A stretch of 64,000 bases of DNA from Xiphophorus maculatus (Eukaryota > Chordata > Actinopteri > Cyprinodontiformes > Poeciliidae), in contig NC_036456.1 of the NCBI RefSeq assembly GCF_002775205.1, positions 4,603,463-4,667,462 of the forward strand. Direction: 5' to 3'. Position 1 is the first letter of the stretch; the number at the start of each line of letters is the position of its first letter. The translations under genes and the position numbers were made by a program. Of this stretch, positions 32,111 to 43,060 are shown in pieces. A model generated the notes under the pieces. That model did no database searches. It had not been told where the DNA came from and worked only from the letters and a program-made list of their open reading frames with translations.

Positions 32111-34240
32111 TGCACCTCTTCCCCTTCTCTCCCAGCTGCACCCAGTTTTTAATGAACCACCTGCATCTTGGCAGTGAGCAACCTGACGAACCTCACAACC
32201 GTTTCCTGCTGGATTCATCTGTTCACTCTGGCTCTCCACCGGCGATTTAGTAAGTCTGTTTTTCCAGTTTAAGTTTTCAAGAACTTTCTTTTTGCCACTA
32301 AAACATCTCTGTTCGCAGCTCTTTCACAAAACCCACACCATGACAGTTGCTGACACCTGGTGCACATTTAATGTCCAAAGTTGAAGTAATAAATAAATGA
32401 TAAAAGTGTTTAAGACTTTCAAAACTTCATTTCTGGCAGAGCTTGGATAATGTCATTAAAAACATGAAAGGCACTGAAAAGTTGTCTTTTTTTATGTTCT
32501 GGAACAGAAAAGGTCAAACATATTTGTGGAATTACAGATGCTGTGTGACGTTTTGGATGGCGTCAGAAATATGGCCGGTGTCCAATTCTTCAAAAACCTT
32601 TCTGAATTTTCTGGAGTCAGTTTTTCTTCTCAATCTTGTTCCGAGAAGTTTATAATTCCAGCACACGTTTGGCCACTACTTCTTGCCCAGGTATATCTGT
32701 AGAATGTGCTTTTCTATTGACTTGTTGAAAAATGCATAGAAACCCAGTGGAAGATGTTGCTCTCGAAGGCAGCATGTTGCAGCGTTGGGCATTAATGCTG
32801 CCGACACTGAAGTGTAAATGAGGTTCTCCAAGGACACGGACTCAACCGCATACCGCGCAGACTGCAGAGATTCCTCTCAAAAGCAGCTAAGAACACTGAT
32901 TTAATCTGTTTTTAAAATATGTAGCAATCAACCTAATTTCCCTAATTAATCTACTGCTCATTTGGTTCAATCAGAAATTAACAGTGGATGTTTCCCAAAC
33001 AGAGATTATGTGATCATAGGCTTCCAGACTAGGCTTGTGCCTATATTGCCGAAGATGTTTAGCAGAGTTGAAAACTACTAAAATATATTGGATTGTTTCA
33101 GTTTTACAGTAAAACAACAAAAGTAATGCTGGCTTGGCACTGTTTCCTAAAACCTAGTACAATTTTGGGCAAATGTGAGACAGGTTTTATGCTTTTTGAC
33201 TTGGAATTCTACTATTGATGCCGTTGTTGCTTCGTGGCTTTCCAACGTTGACCTTAACTTAGACAAGTAAGGCCTGATTGTTTTTCCCATGGCTTCTACT
33301 TCAAGTTGGGCTAATTTGTCTGTAAAAGTAGCACAGTGGTATTAGCTAGCTTAGAAACGACCCGCACCTTCTCCCTCCACGTGATTTATTTCACTACATC
33401 AAAAATGGCGTTTCCTCTGATACTGGAACAGACTTCAAAGCGTTCAAAAGTCTAGATGCTAACCTCTTTTTTGTACATGCTAGGTTACATGATGATTAAA
33501 ATTTTTTTTTTTTTTTTTTTTTACCATGGTTACCAATGATTAGTGGTGGACTTGCCATAAAGCTTTGTTTGATTGCATTTTAATCTTATAAAATAGAGAA
33601 ACGTAAATCTTTTTGCCAAGACATCTCTGCAAATCCACAAATATACCAAGACCTGTAAAATGTTTGTTTTTATATTCTTGTCTGGTTTTCAGAGCTCTGA
33701 TTTAATTTTTACAGTGAAATCAACTAAATGGACTAGCAACTGTTTTATTGACGAGCTTTTTCTGGCGTTAACGCACGTTGTCTTGATGTCAGTCAGGGCG
33801 GATTGGGTCACTTTCTGAAGAGCGGAATGTTATACGAGAAGGGTTCGCTAAAATCCTAGTAGTGAGTACGGAAAATGGATTGATGGAAAGGTAGTCACCA
33901 ATTCTCTGTTGCCTCATGCCAAGTAGATGATTTTAGCCAAACTATATCTTGTGCACACACAACCTGTGTTTTCATTACAAATGAACTCGAATCTTTCTCT
34001 ATATTCTGCTATTGTCAGAAAAATAACATTTTGCAATTGTTGGTCCCATTGGGTAAGAAATGAAATTGAAATCACACGTGAATTAGCTTGTTCATGTGAT
34101 TAGTCATTAAAAATCATACCTATGTTGTATGTAAAAAAGCTACATGGAGAGATTCAGAATTCAGCCATGACGCCAGCGCTCATCATCTATCAGTCATCAG
34201 AGGAGACGTCATTATTTAGGTGTTAGAGCTACAAGCTCCA
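32111..34240. other. Intergenic region without recognised genes
   Basis: AT-rich, with a T tract at 33502-33522. No exon or transposon is recognised. Confidence 0.45.
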
Positions 34241-34277
34241 ACACGTAGCCTACTTGGGATACAAGTAGGCTACGTGT
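34241..34277. repeat. Perfect 16-bp inverted repeat with 5-base loop
   Basis: The arm ACACGTAGCCTACTTG (34241-34256), the spacer GGATA and the exact reverse complement (34262-34277) can form a cruciform. A second related inverted pair, CCCAAGTAGGC...GCTTACTTGGG, follows at 34278-34306, so the word AAGTAGGCTACGT is reused several times. Confidence 0.95.
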
Positions 34278-34394
34278 CCCAAGTAGGCATACGTAGCTTA
34301 CTTGGGGGCGGCTACGTATGCAGCATTTTGGGGAAATTGAAGGTGATTCTACAGAAGAGGTATGGATTCAACATGTTGGAATGTTAACTATTTA

Positions 34395-35936
34395 CACCAT
34401 GTTCCAAATTATTATGCAAATTGGATTTAAGTGTCATAAAGATTTAATTTTTTGTTGTGCTATTAAATTTATAGATGGTATTGTGTGTCAGGGCTCTTTA
34501 AATCACTATAATTAATTTCAGAGAGCTGGTTGATTAGTTTGTCTGCTGAGCTCAATTAAAGGAAATCTACTTAGGAAGGATGTTCCACATTATTAAGCAG
34601 GCCACAGGTTTCAAGCAATATGGGAAAGAGAAAGGATCTCTGCTGATGAAAATCATCAGATAGTGCAGTGCTGTACAACAAGATATGAAAACATTAGATA
34701 TTTAACGAAAACTGAAGCGTTATCATCGTACTGTGAAGAGATTTGTGGATGATTCAGAACAAAGATGGGTTTGTACAGATAAAGACAGAATGAGGAAAGT
34801 TTCTGTTAGACAAATTCATCGGATTAAGAGAGCAGCTGTTAAAATGCCTTTACAAAGCAGCAAACAGTTATTTGAAGCTGCTGGAGCCTCTGGAACCTCA
34901 AGGTGGAGGATCCTCCAGAGGCTTGTGGTGCATGAACCTACTATTGGGCCCCTAACCAGAGCTCACAAGCAGAAACAGTGGCAGTGGGCCCAACCGTACA
35001 TGAAGATTCATTTTCAAACAGACTTGTTCACTGATGACTGCTGTGCAACCCTGGATGGTCCAGATGGACGCAGTAGTGGATTGGTGGTGGACGGCCACCA
35101 CGTCCCAACATGGCTGTGACGTCAGCAAGGAGGTGGTGGAGTCATGCTTTGGGCTGAAATCATGTGGAGAGAATCATTGGTCGGCCCCTTCAGAGTCCAT
35201 GAAGGTGTGAAAATGACCTTAGCAAAGTATCTGGACTTTCTGACAGATCACTTTCTTTTATGGTTCAAAAAGAAGAGCCGTACCTTCAGTAGCAAAATCA
35301 TCTTCATGCATCACAATGCACCATCTCACGCTGCAAGGAATATCACTGTGTCATTGGCTGCTGTGGGCATAAAAGGGCAGAAACTCATGGTGTGGTCACC
35401 ATCCTCCTCTGACCTCTGACCTCAACCCTATTGAGAAACTTTGGAGTTTCCTCAAGCAGAAGATCTGAGGGTGGAAAGCAGTTCATATCAAAACAGCAGC
35501 TCTGGGAAGATTTTCTGACATCCTGCAAAGAAATTCAAGCAGAAACTTTCCACAAACTCACAAGTTCAATGGATGTAAGAATTGTGCTGTGATATCAAAG
35601 AAGGTCCAATGTTAACATGTAGCTCGGTCTGTTGAGATGTTTTTGATTGAAATAGCTTTAGATTTTAGTACATGTAACCACTTAATGCTGCACATTCAAA
35701 GAATGACTGTTTGCAGTTCTTTATAATCCATAAAATGTTTAGAAAATCTGCTGTGCATAATAATTTGGAACAGAGCATTTTGAGGGTTTTTTTAAAATTT
35801 TTTTTAAAAACCTCTCATTGGGTTGTTTGTTCAGTAAAATTAGTAATAGTTTAGGACTTTAAAATTATACTGACCATCATTTGCATTGACCATTTAAGAA
35901 AATCTGAGAAAATATCACTTGCATAATAATTTGGTG
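34395..35936 (+). mobile_element. Tc1/mariner-like DNA transposon (inactive)
   Basis: TA dinucleotides border the unit (34393-34394, 35937-35938). The left end CACC...CCAAATTATTATGCAAA matches the right end in reverse (CACCAAATTATTATGCAAG). A second, inner copy of the motif occurs on each side, TTCCACATTATTAAGC at about 34580 and TGCATAATAATTTGGAACAG at about 35753, the double-repeat plan of fish Tc1 elements. It encloses a broken transposase. Confidence 0.85.
34620..35600 (+). pseudogene. Tc1-like transposase pseudogene
   Basis: A start-like ATGGGAAAGAGAAAGGATCT at 34620 is followed by premature stops. The frame then recovers at 34733-35119 with an HTH-type region (VRQIHRIKRAAV, SSKQLFEAAGASGTSRWRIL) and the first catalytic strand (HFQTDLFTDD...TLDGPDG). 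It shifts frame near 35120 and continues at 35144-35419 (MLWAEIMWRESLVGPF; FMHHNAPSHAARN; SPSSSDL), then shifts again. The usual catalytic D of the DNAPSH motif is H here. Stops, two shifts and the lost residue make it non-functional. Confidence 0.85.
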
Positions 35937-35959
35937 TATGTACTGTGTGATGCTGTGAG

Positions 35960-36270
35960 AACTCCGGAGCCAGCTGCACATTGACCAAGAAAACAAGAAT
36001 AAACCATTTTCCTTCCTGTTGTCTTCTTTGACGTTTCCACCAGTAGTAACATAGGTTGTTGATCTCCTGACTCGTGTCATATAAAAAGTGTTTCTATTGC
36101 AGTTTTGCTAAATACATCTATTTTGATATGGTTGGAAAAATAACCTCATTCCAGTGCAAGTATTTATCCAAAAAAAAAAAAAAAATCTATCTGCTATCTA
36201 TAGTGCTGCATTTCCATTGAACACATTTTTGTAATTTCAATTTCCACAATTCTACGGTCAATTAAAAAGT
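35960..36270 (-). mobile_element. GCTGCGTTTCCATT-family MITE fragments
   Basis: 35985-36170 reads as the family body in reverse (TTCCTGTTGTCTTCTTTG, CCACCAGTAGTAACAT, TGATCTCCTGACTCGTGT). At 36206-36250 a left end in plus orientation (GTGCTGCATTTCCATTGAAC) follows an A tract. These may be two broken copies or a rearranged one, next to the Tc1-like element. Confidence 0.5.
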
Positions 36271-38169
36271 AACTCCTGTTTGCCAACACTGTAGCAATTG
36301 CACATGACTCAGTTTAGCTTGACTTTTGTCTTTAGCCAAACCTGTGAATTAAATGTAAAAACTTCTCCTCATCTCTAAGAGCCTTCACATTTACTGAGAT
36401 ACTTCTCACATTGAGAACTTTGGGTTTAGTTTGTAAAAACTCTGTGTGTAAAAACTCAGAATCCTCATGGTGCTGTCATGAGGTAAAACCTGCTTTTGGT
36501 GTGATGTTGATGCAACTCCTGCCCGAACTGCCATTAATTATTCACACTGGCTGTGATGCCACCCTGGGAACTGATCTGAGGTTAGTTGAGCCAACAACTC
36601 TCCCCCCCTTCATCCCCGACCTGCAGCAACATCACAAGGGCTCACACGAGTAAATAATTCAAGACCATGCTTTCAGCGCCCAAACTGGCCACTAAAACCA
36701 GATCTCTTTCTTTTTAGGGGGAAAAAAAGTTTGAATCCCGCAACGACAGTCACACTTTTCTGTGCAACGCTGCAGGTCCAAATGTGTTGTTTTGAATTTA
36801 TGCCCCTAAAGTAGCAGAATGTCATGAAATAATTCAGAAACTGGATCTGCTCAAGCTTCTTAGATTCCAAGTTATATATTTTTTTGGTCAGATTTATGAC
36901 ACATTGAATTTCATGTCATGTATAAGACGTACACATGTTGATTACAAAGTCAAAAATTAACAGCAACTATTTGGGTTAGTTAGCCTGTCATAAGAGGAGG
37001 GAAGTCATATTTTCACCATGATGTTCATTAATTAATAAATGTGATTCAAACTGGATATTTAATTAGCAAGCTAAGTATTCAGTTTTACAAATTAAATATT
37101 TTGACTGTGCAACTTCACAAGCAGCACTCCATAAGCATATGGATAAAGTGTAATAGAAGACGGATGGGTTTGGTGTTAACAGACGTTACACAACCAAGTC
37201 CATCTGTACATTTAGGTCCAGATCAACATGACATCAGGCTGGAAAGGTAAATCCTTGTTCACATGAAAAACATCAGATTTCCCCTCCACAGCGTAAATCC
37301 TAATCCCAGGAATCATGGTTCTAATCCAGCTCCGGTTCATAATTGGATAGGAAGACAGACCCAGTGGGGGGCGGGGAGGTATTATTTTGTTGGCTCAAGT
37401 GTGAACTTTAACCCCTTTCTTTTCCAACTGGCCCACCAACACAGCCTGGAATGTTCTAATAACATTATGCAGATAACTCTGTGGACTAATGGTTTTGGAG
37501 ATTCCTTTGAGGCCGTCTCATTATGTTGACCATTTAATAACAATAAGAATAAAAAATCTCGAATAGCTAAAACAAGCAGAGATTGATCCAGCTTGATCCA
37601 AAATAGAACTCTCCGATCTAGATCTTGGTTTTGTTGTTGAGAATAGACCATTTTCTTTGTTTTCAGTTTTCTTCAATTTAGCCCAAAAGTAATAAGCAAA
37701 GCAGCCTTTCATTTAACAGGAAAAATCTTTGTTCTACAATCACAAAAATCTGATTGTTGGTTTCATTAAAATATTTATTGCTTAATTTATTGTTGAGTAG
37801 GTTAGAAAACTTCCTCTTTATTTATTTATTTATTTATTTTTGGCCCACAAGTACTTTTATACAATGTGTAATCTCAACTTTTGTGTAAAAAGAAAAAGGC
37901 AATTTATGAAATTCAGACCTCATTTGATGGAAAAAAAACCCCAACACTGATTTAAATTATTTTCTCAAAACAAAACATTGAATTTGAGTTGGATAAAGTC
38001 CAAAGATTTGCCAAAACAAAATCAGAAAATCTAAAATTTTCTATAACTCAAGATTTATGTTGAATTTTTTATTATTTTTTTTTTGGCGAAAATTTTCTCC
38101 TGTCTTTTAGAGCTGACAGTTTTGGGCCACTTGACAAAACGTTTGGACTCCCCCGCGTTAGAAAACCCC
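36271..38169. other. Intergenic region upstream of sorcs2
   Basis: AT-rich sequence. 37045-37105 carries a few units related to the GCTAAATATTTA minisatellite and 37819-37840 is a (TTTA)n run. No gene is recognised. Confidence 0.45.
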
Positions 38170-38518
38170 CCACCAGCAGGTCCGTACACGTGGACTCCCC
38201 TCCTCTGCGCCCCCCTCCCCCAACACCACTGACTCCACATGAGGACGGACTGAGCTGAGCGGCGGCGGCTCGCTGCAGCTGCAGGACGGCAGATGGCACC
38301 GCTGCGCCGTTCCTGCGGACCGCTCTTGGCTCGGAGACGCGTCCACGTTGTTCGCACTGTCTGCTTTCGCTCCACTTCCCCTCTTCAGCGTCCCACCCTC
38401 ACTCTCTGCCTCTCCAGCTTCCAGTGTGCACCTATCCGTCTCCCACAAGCATCAGCTGCCTCTTCCATCAGTCTCCGCGCTCCTACGGCGCACAGAAATA
38501 AACCAGCAAGGCAAGGCG
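38170..38518 (+). promoter_or_regulatory. sorcs2: sorcs2 promoter / 5'UTR, GC-rich
   Basis: Composition shifts abruptly to GC- and CpG-rich ahead of the start codon, with pyrimidine runs (CCCCTCCTCTGCGCCCCCCT, about 38198) and CTCTCTGCCTCTCC tracts. There is no TATA box at a sensible distance. The signal-peptide frame is open upstream to 38348 and includes an earlier ATG there, but residues before 38519 look like translated UTR. Confidence 0.5.
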
Positions 38519-38830
38519 ATGGGAACTCTGCGCCCGGAACGAGCGGTCTCCGCAGCCGCCGCGAGCCTCTGCATCTTCCTGCTGACCGCCGCGGCGGTGT
38601 GGACGGCGCTGCCCGGAGCCGTGCAGGGGGACAGCGGGTCTTTTAGCCGGCGCTGCGGTAGCGGGGAGGATCGGACGTCTGACGCGGGCGGCGGCGGCGG
38701 CGGGGAGCCCCGCGCCAGGAGAGCCGTGTCCTGGGATAAACGGATGTCCCTGCTCAGCAGCTCGTTTGTGCTGAAAGGAGATGCGACGCACAACCAGGCG
38801 ATGGTCCACTGGACGGGAGAGAACAGCAGC
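38519..38830 (+). CDS. sorcs2: SorCS2 (VPS10-domain receptor), first coding exon only
   Basis: The exon has 104 codons and ends in phase 0 at the donor GTGAGT. SorCS2 is a type I membrane receptor of the VPS10/sortilin family that acts with p75NTR and Trk receptors in neurons. Residues about 11-36 form a signal peptide (hydrophobic core [17 protein letters not shown]). Residues 37-64 are a variable propeptide with a glycine run, and RARR at 65-68 is a furin-type cleavage site. The conserved start of the mature protein follows: [18 protein letters not shown], then [11 protein letters not shown]. The next residues (V-I-L-I-L-T in the family) must come from exon 2, outside the window. The chosen ATG has G at -3 and +4. 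Confidence 0.95.
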
Positions 38831-38990
38831 GTGAGTAACCCGTCCCGTCACGAGCCGCTGGCTCCCCACCACCACACCCCCACCCACATCCCTCCCCGGT
38901 TTATCAACTTCCAGCATCCATCAGCCCCCCTCCGCCCGGTCCCCCCTTAAAACAACTTATTGAGACAGGAGGATCAAAAACGCAGCTTTT

Positions 38991-39011
38991 AAAAAAAAAA
39001 AAAAAAAAAAA
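38991..39011. repeat. A tract
   Basis: About 21 consecutive A residues just inside sorcs2 intron 1, followed by a T-rich run. Confidence 0.8.
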
Positions 39012-39294
39012 ATTTTTTACATTTTTTTTACGCGTTCAGGTGCTCCATCTGCACGCGCGCTGGATGGGCTTTTGTTGTCATGACACCGTATCCTCCGTCC
39101 AGGTCGCACAGTGCCCGGATTCCTGGCGTGTTGTCGGTCAACTCCCAGAATGCTTCGTGCTTTACCCACAACGGTGCTGATTAACTTGTAGAAAACTGCT
39201 TTGGATTCATTAGTGCCTCTGTGCGTTATTCCGTTCCGTTCCTTTCCGAGAGAGTCCGGCACGGGTGCGTGCGCGAGCGCGTCTGGAGACCTGC

Positions 39295-39311
39295 AGCGCG
39301 CGCGCGCGCGC
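39295..39311. repeat. (GC)n alternating tract
   Basis: A run of about 8 alternating GC units, the class of sequence that can form Z-DNA, 465 bp into sorcs2 intron 1 and within the CpG-rich promoter-proximal zone. Confidence 0.8.
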
Positions 39312-39389
39312 TAGCCATGACAGAAATGATAACGAAGCTTTGTTAGACAGGAATGCTGCATTACTTTAGGTAATGATCATAATGGAGGT

Positions 39390-40422
39390 ACGGTGCCTTT
39401 CAAAAGTATCTATTCTGTTTGAACTTTTTGAAGCTTTATTAATGTGTAATTGGAATTTTATATGATGGAGGGACGTTATTATGAAATGGAAAGGATGCAT
39501 GGCTTTCAGGGTTTTGGGTAAATATTCTGAAAGGTGCGGCATGTTTTTGTGGTTTTCTTATCAGATAAAGGTAGTTTGATTTTATTTTTGTTTTTTAATT
39601 ATTCCATCATAGCTCTGGCTGCCTGGTTGGGTCCTCCAGCAGTTTTCTTCAGTGATTAACATTCATTCCTTGAATCAGTTCTCACCTGTCCCATTTTTTT
39701 TCACCAATTCTCTTCTTGGGTTTCCAGGGTGACGTTAACCCACTCAAGAGCTGCTATTTTGCTAAAAAAAAGAAAAAAAAAGAGAATGTTTTACAACTTC
39801 TATTTATCTCAACCTTGAATTCAGGTCAATTCACAGACGGAATTATTGAAGTAAAAGCCAGTTTTTGAAAAGAAAAAATTTTCTTTCACTGGTAATTTTG
39901 AAATTAAAATGAAACCAATTAAAATTGAAATTGCTATTTAGAAATAAAAAGCAGATGTTGTTTTTAAGCCATGTCCCGCAGCCCTAGTTTCACATGCAAG
40001 CATCGGGTCGGATCGCCGATCACCCACAACGAAGGAAATCTGTGCAGCCCGATGAATCTCTGCCTCACCTGTCTGCTGCGTTTTAGTCTTTATGATGCTT
40101 TGTTCTCTAATTGCTGGATTCATACTGAGATTGAATCACAGACGGACTCTTGTTTACTTTTAGTGATTCCTGAAGGCAATTCAGGGTATCCTTCATTTTA
40201 TTTGAGGATGTCGGATTGGAGGGATTGCTGATTCGAAATGCAGTGTTTTACTTGTAAACAAAACACTTGAAAACCACATCTGTTTCCTGCTACTTGACAG
40301 TCACACTCTAATCTGTGTTTGTCTGTCACAACAAAAAATTCCAATTAAAATTCAGTAAAGTTTTTACTTGTAAAATGACAAAATGACAAGGGGTGTGAGT
40401 ACTTTATTCAGACAGCTTGCCT
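39390..40422 (+). mobile_element. Tc1/mariner-type non-autonomous element, about 1 kb
   Basis: The left end is TACGGTGCCTTTCAAAAGTA. The right end has AATGACAAGGGGTGTGAGTA followed by CTTTATTCAGACAGCTTGCC, which corresponds in reverse to GGCA...GAATAAAGTACTCACACCCC. Internal words AATTCCAATTAAAATTCAGT and CCTGAAGGCAATTCAGGGTA match elements common in fish. It lacks a transposase frame; the 86-codon frame at 39971 is not one. Confidence 0.65.
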
Positions 40423-43007
40423 TCAGGAGTCCCAGCAGCAGTAAACTGTAGTCACATGTTGTCTTCCTCTATGTCTACAGTAATATCTGTAGAATATCCT
40501 TAGGAATAAAATCTGCAGTGTTGAAATTAAAGGCTTTGGATTCAGTCTATGGAGAGCGTTGTAAACAAACGCAGCGTCTGTGGTTGGATATTGACAGACA
40601 CCAGGCGGGGGTTGGTGGGTTGGTGCGGGTGGGGGCTGTTGGTGTCTGCTGGGGACGTCCCCGGCAGTCAGAGGCGTTTTTGTCTATAGCTGCTGTTCTG
40701 TCTGGGAGGAGGAGAAATGACCGCTTGCTGGATTGAGACAGATTGTTTGGTGAATAGTGTGACGTGTGGAACGATGTATTATGGAATGCAAGATAGAGCT
40801 TGAATATGTGTTTGTGTTTTGTATTGATTTAAAGCCAGTGGAGGAGGTGAAAGAGCAGCAAAGAAGCTGCAGACTTGGAGAATTAGAAGAATGAAACTGA
40901 GGGACTGCTTTGAATGCAAATCTGTGTGAAAGGAGAAGCTGCTTTGGACTGCTACGTTTAGCATGCTGGAGCTTGTAAACTAACATTTTTAATGTGTGTG
41001 GAGCTTTTTAACCTGTGATGCTAAAACTGTAATCATGCAATTTTCCTCTTAACAAATACAAATATTTCAGTGTTTCCCATTCAGACTTTTCTTTCATTGC
41101 TGCACTTTTCCTCACATCAATCAGGAGTTTTGACCTTTAGCCAAAAATGCTATGTCACTCTTCTTCGTTTAGTCAACAATTTGTTCATTTTCTTCCCCTT
41201 TTGTTTCTTTTTGTTTTTTTTAAGTTTTTACTAGTTCAAGCCTTTGTTGTATTTGGAAGCTGGAAGTTCTAAGTTTCAGGTCAGGAAAAAGACCTAAACT
41301 CCTCCTGAAGGAAGAGATTTAGTTCTGAGCTCTTAGCAAATATGGCCGCCATGGATAAAAAAGAAAATTGCTAAACGTGTTTGGCTTTGCTGCTTATTTG
41401 CACTTTTGACAACTTGATACTGTTACATTTTGCAATATCAAAATGGAAAATACTGCAGTAACGTAAATAAAAATATACAAGTACTATTGTGAGTAAGTTC
41501 AATTAGCTCAGAAGCTGTAAGATGAAGAGAAATACATTTGTGTTTAACAATGATTGGTCTTTCTACCACATAAAAACTAGCAAATCCCATTTGGTTTCAG
41601 ATCTTAGAATACTTTTAATTATACAATTACAAGTTTTTAATTATTGGAGTTTATGTGACAAACCAATGCAAAGCAATCCATACATTTTTAGTGGACAGAA
41701 AAATATACATTGATTTTCTTTTTTTTTTTCCTCAATAAATCTCAAGTGTAGTGTGACGGTGCGGCAGACATTATGTTTTTATAAGTGAAAATGCTTTAAG
41801 GAACAGATTAGAGATGTATGAAAATGACAGCTTGAAACTGAATTCTTCCTTTTTATGACGAAACTAGCATTAGCTTGAGCTAGCAGCCTAGCTATATGCT
41901 GAAGGAAACTGGTGTAGAAGCAGTTTTACACTCTTATGAGTCTCTTAATGAGAGCTAATGTGGCTCATTTTTCCCCTCATCATGACAGCCATTAGGTAGA
42001 TGCATTTTAGAGTGTGTATGTAGGAGGACGATCTCGGGTCCAGAGAAAGAGGGCGGTTCCTGGGAACAGGACGCGATTCACAGTACATCCACTGGATTTA
42101 GCATCAACTTAACAGCTTGCTCAGCGGTGAGTTGGATCCACCTGGTGGCTAATCTGCTCCAGTCAAACAGATGTAGCTCTAAAAGCAAATACAAAAAGTT
42201 TAAAATGAGTCTCTGTTTAAGCTTCAGCTCAAGTTACAGTTTAAAATAGTCCCGATGTTCCCAAGCAGCTCAGCGTTGAAGTCATAGTACATCTCAGAAA
42301 TACCTTATGGTAGAGGAATGCTTTGGCATTTAAGACTTCATTAAACTAATAAAGAACTTACATTCTGCTGCTGGACTCCTGTCTGTCTTGTGAGGAACTT
42401 CCTCCATTTTTTTTCTCTCTCCAAACGAGGCGATAAATCCGCGGGGATCCTCATGCCCACCGCTCCGCTTGCTTCCAGTACTCCAGGCCTGCCTTATACT
42501 CAATTAACTGCGTGTGTACACTGAAAGGTCGAAAAGAGTGAGTTCATCTCGGTCTAATAAACACAGAAAAATGGGGCCATTCAATTTCTCCAGGGTTGAC
42601 ATTTATGAGCAGTGTGCAGATGGATGGAAGGTAAAAATGAATCTCCACCTCCTTTCTGGTTTCATTATGTCAGTTTTGAGTCTTTAAGTTTTCTACAGGT
42701 AAATCTCCGCTAAAAGGGTCAAGAGCCCAGGTTGATCAGTCTTGATAATGTCCGGTCTGACGTGACGGAGGCCACCCTCCACCTCTTAGACTCCAAAGTG
42801 CTTTAGCAAGAAGATAAATCGCCCCAACAGTTTGCTAGTAAAAGTGCTGCTGTTGATACCAGCTTCATATGAGCTTTCCTGGGTTCTTGTTTTGAAGGGA
42901 CATTCACTTTTCTTTGGCTAGCTGTGATTGGTCAGTTGATGGATGAGGTAGCAGTACAGCTTTTTCTTGGACAATCTCCACAGAACTGGAGTGTGTGTGT
43001 GTGTGCG

Positions 43008-43060
43008 TCAACTTGTATTTGACACATTGGAAGGCTCAATGTATCAAATACAGGAGGTTA
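43008..43060. repeat. Hairpin in GT-flanked repeat
   Basis: CTTGTATTTGACACATTG (43012-43029) pairs with CAATGTATCAAATACAGG (43037-43054) at 16 of 18 positions around a 7-base loop. (GT)n runs lie on both sides (about 42992-43005 and 43176-43192), with GGTTAGGTTTAGG-type sequence after it. Probably an old palindromic repeat. Confidence 0.6.

Noticed and set aside
38348..38518. Upstream extension of the SorCS2 reading frame
   Set aside because: An in-frame ATG exists at 38348, but the added residues are S/P/L-rich without family likeness and would bury the signal peptide. The ATG at 38519 fits better.
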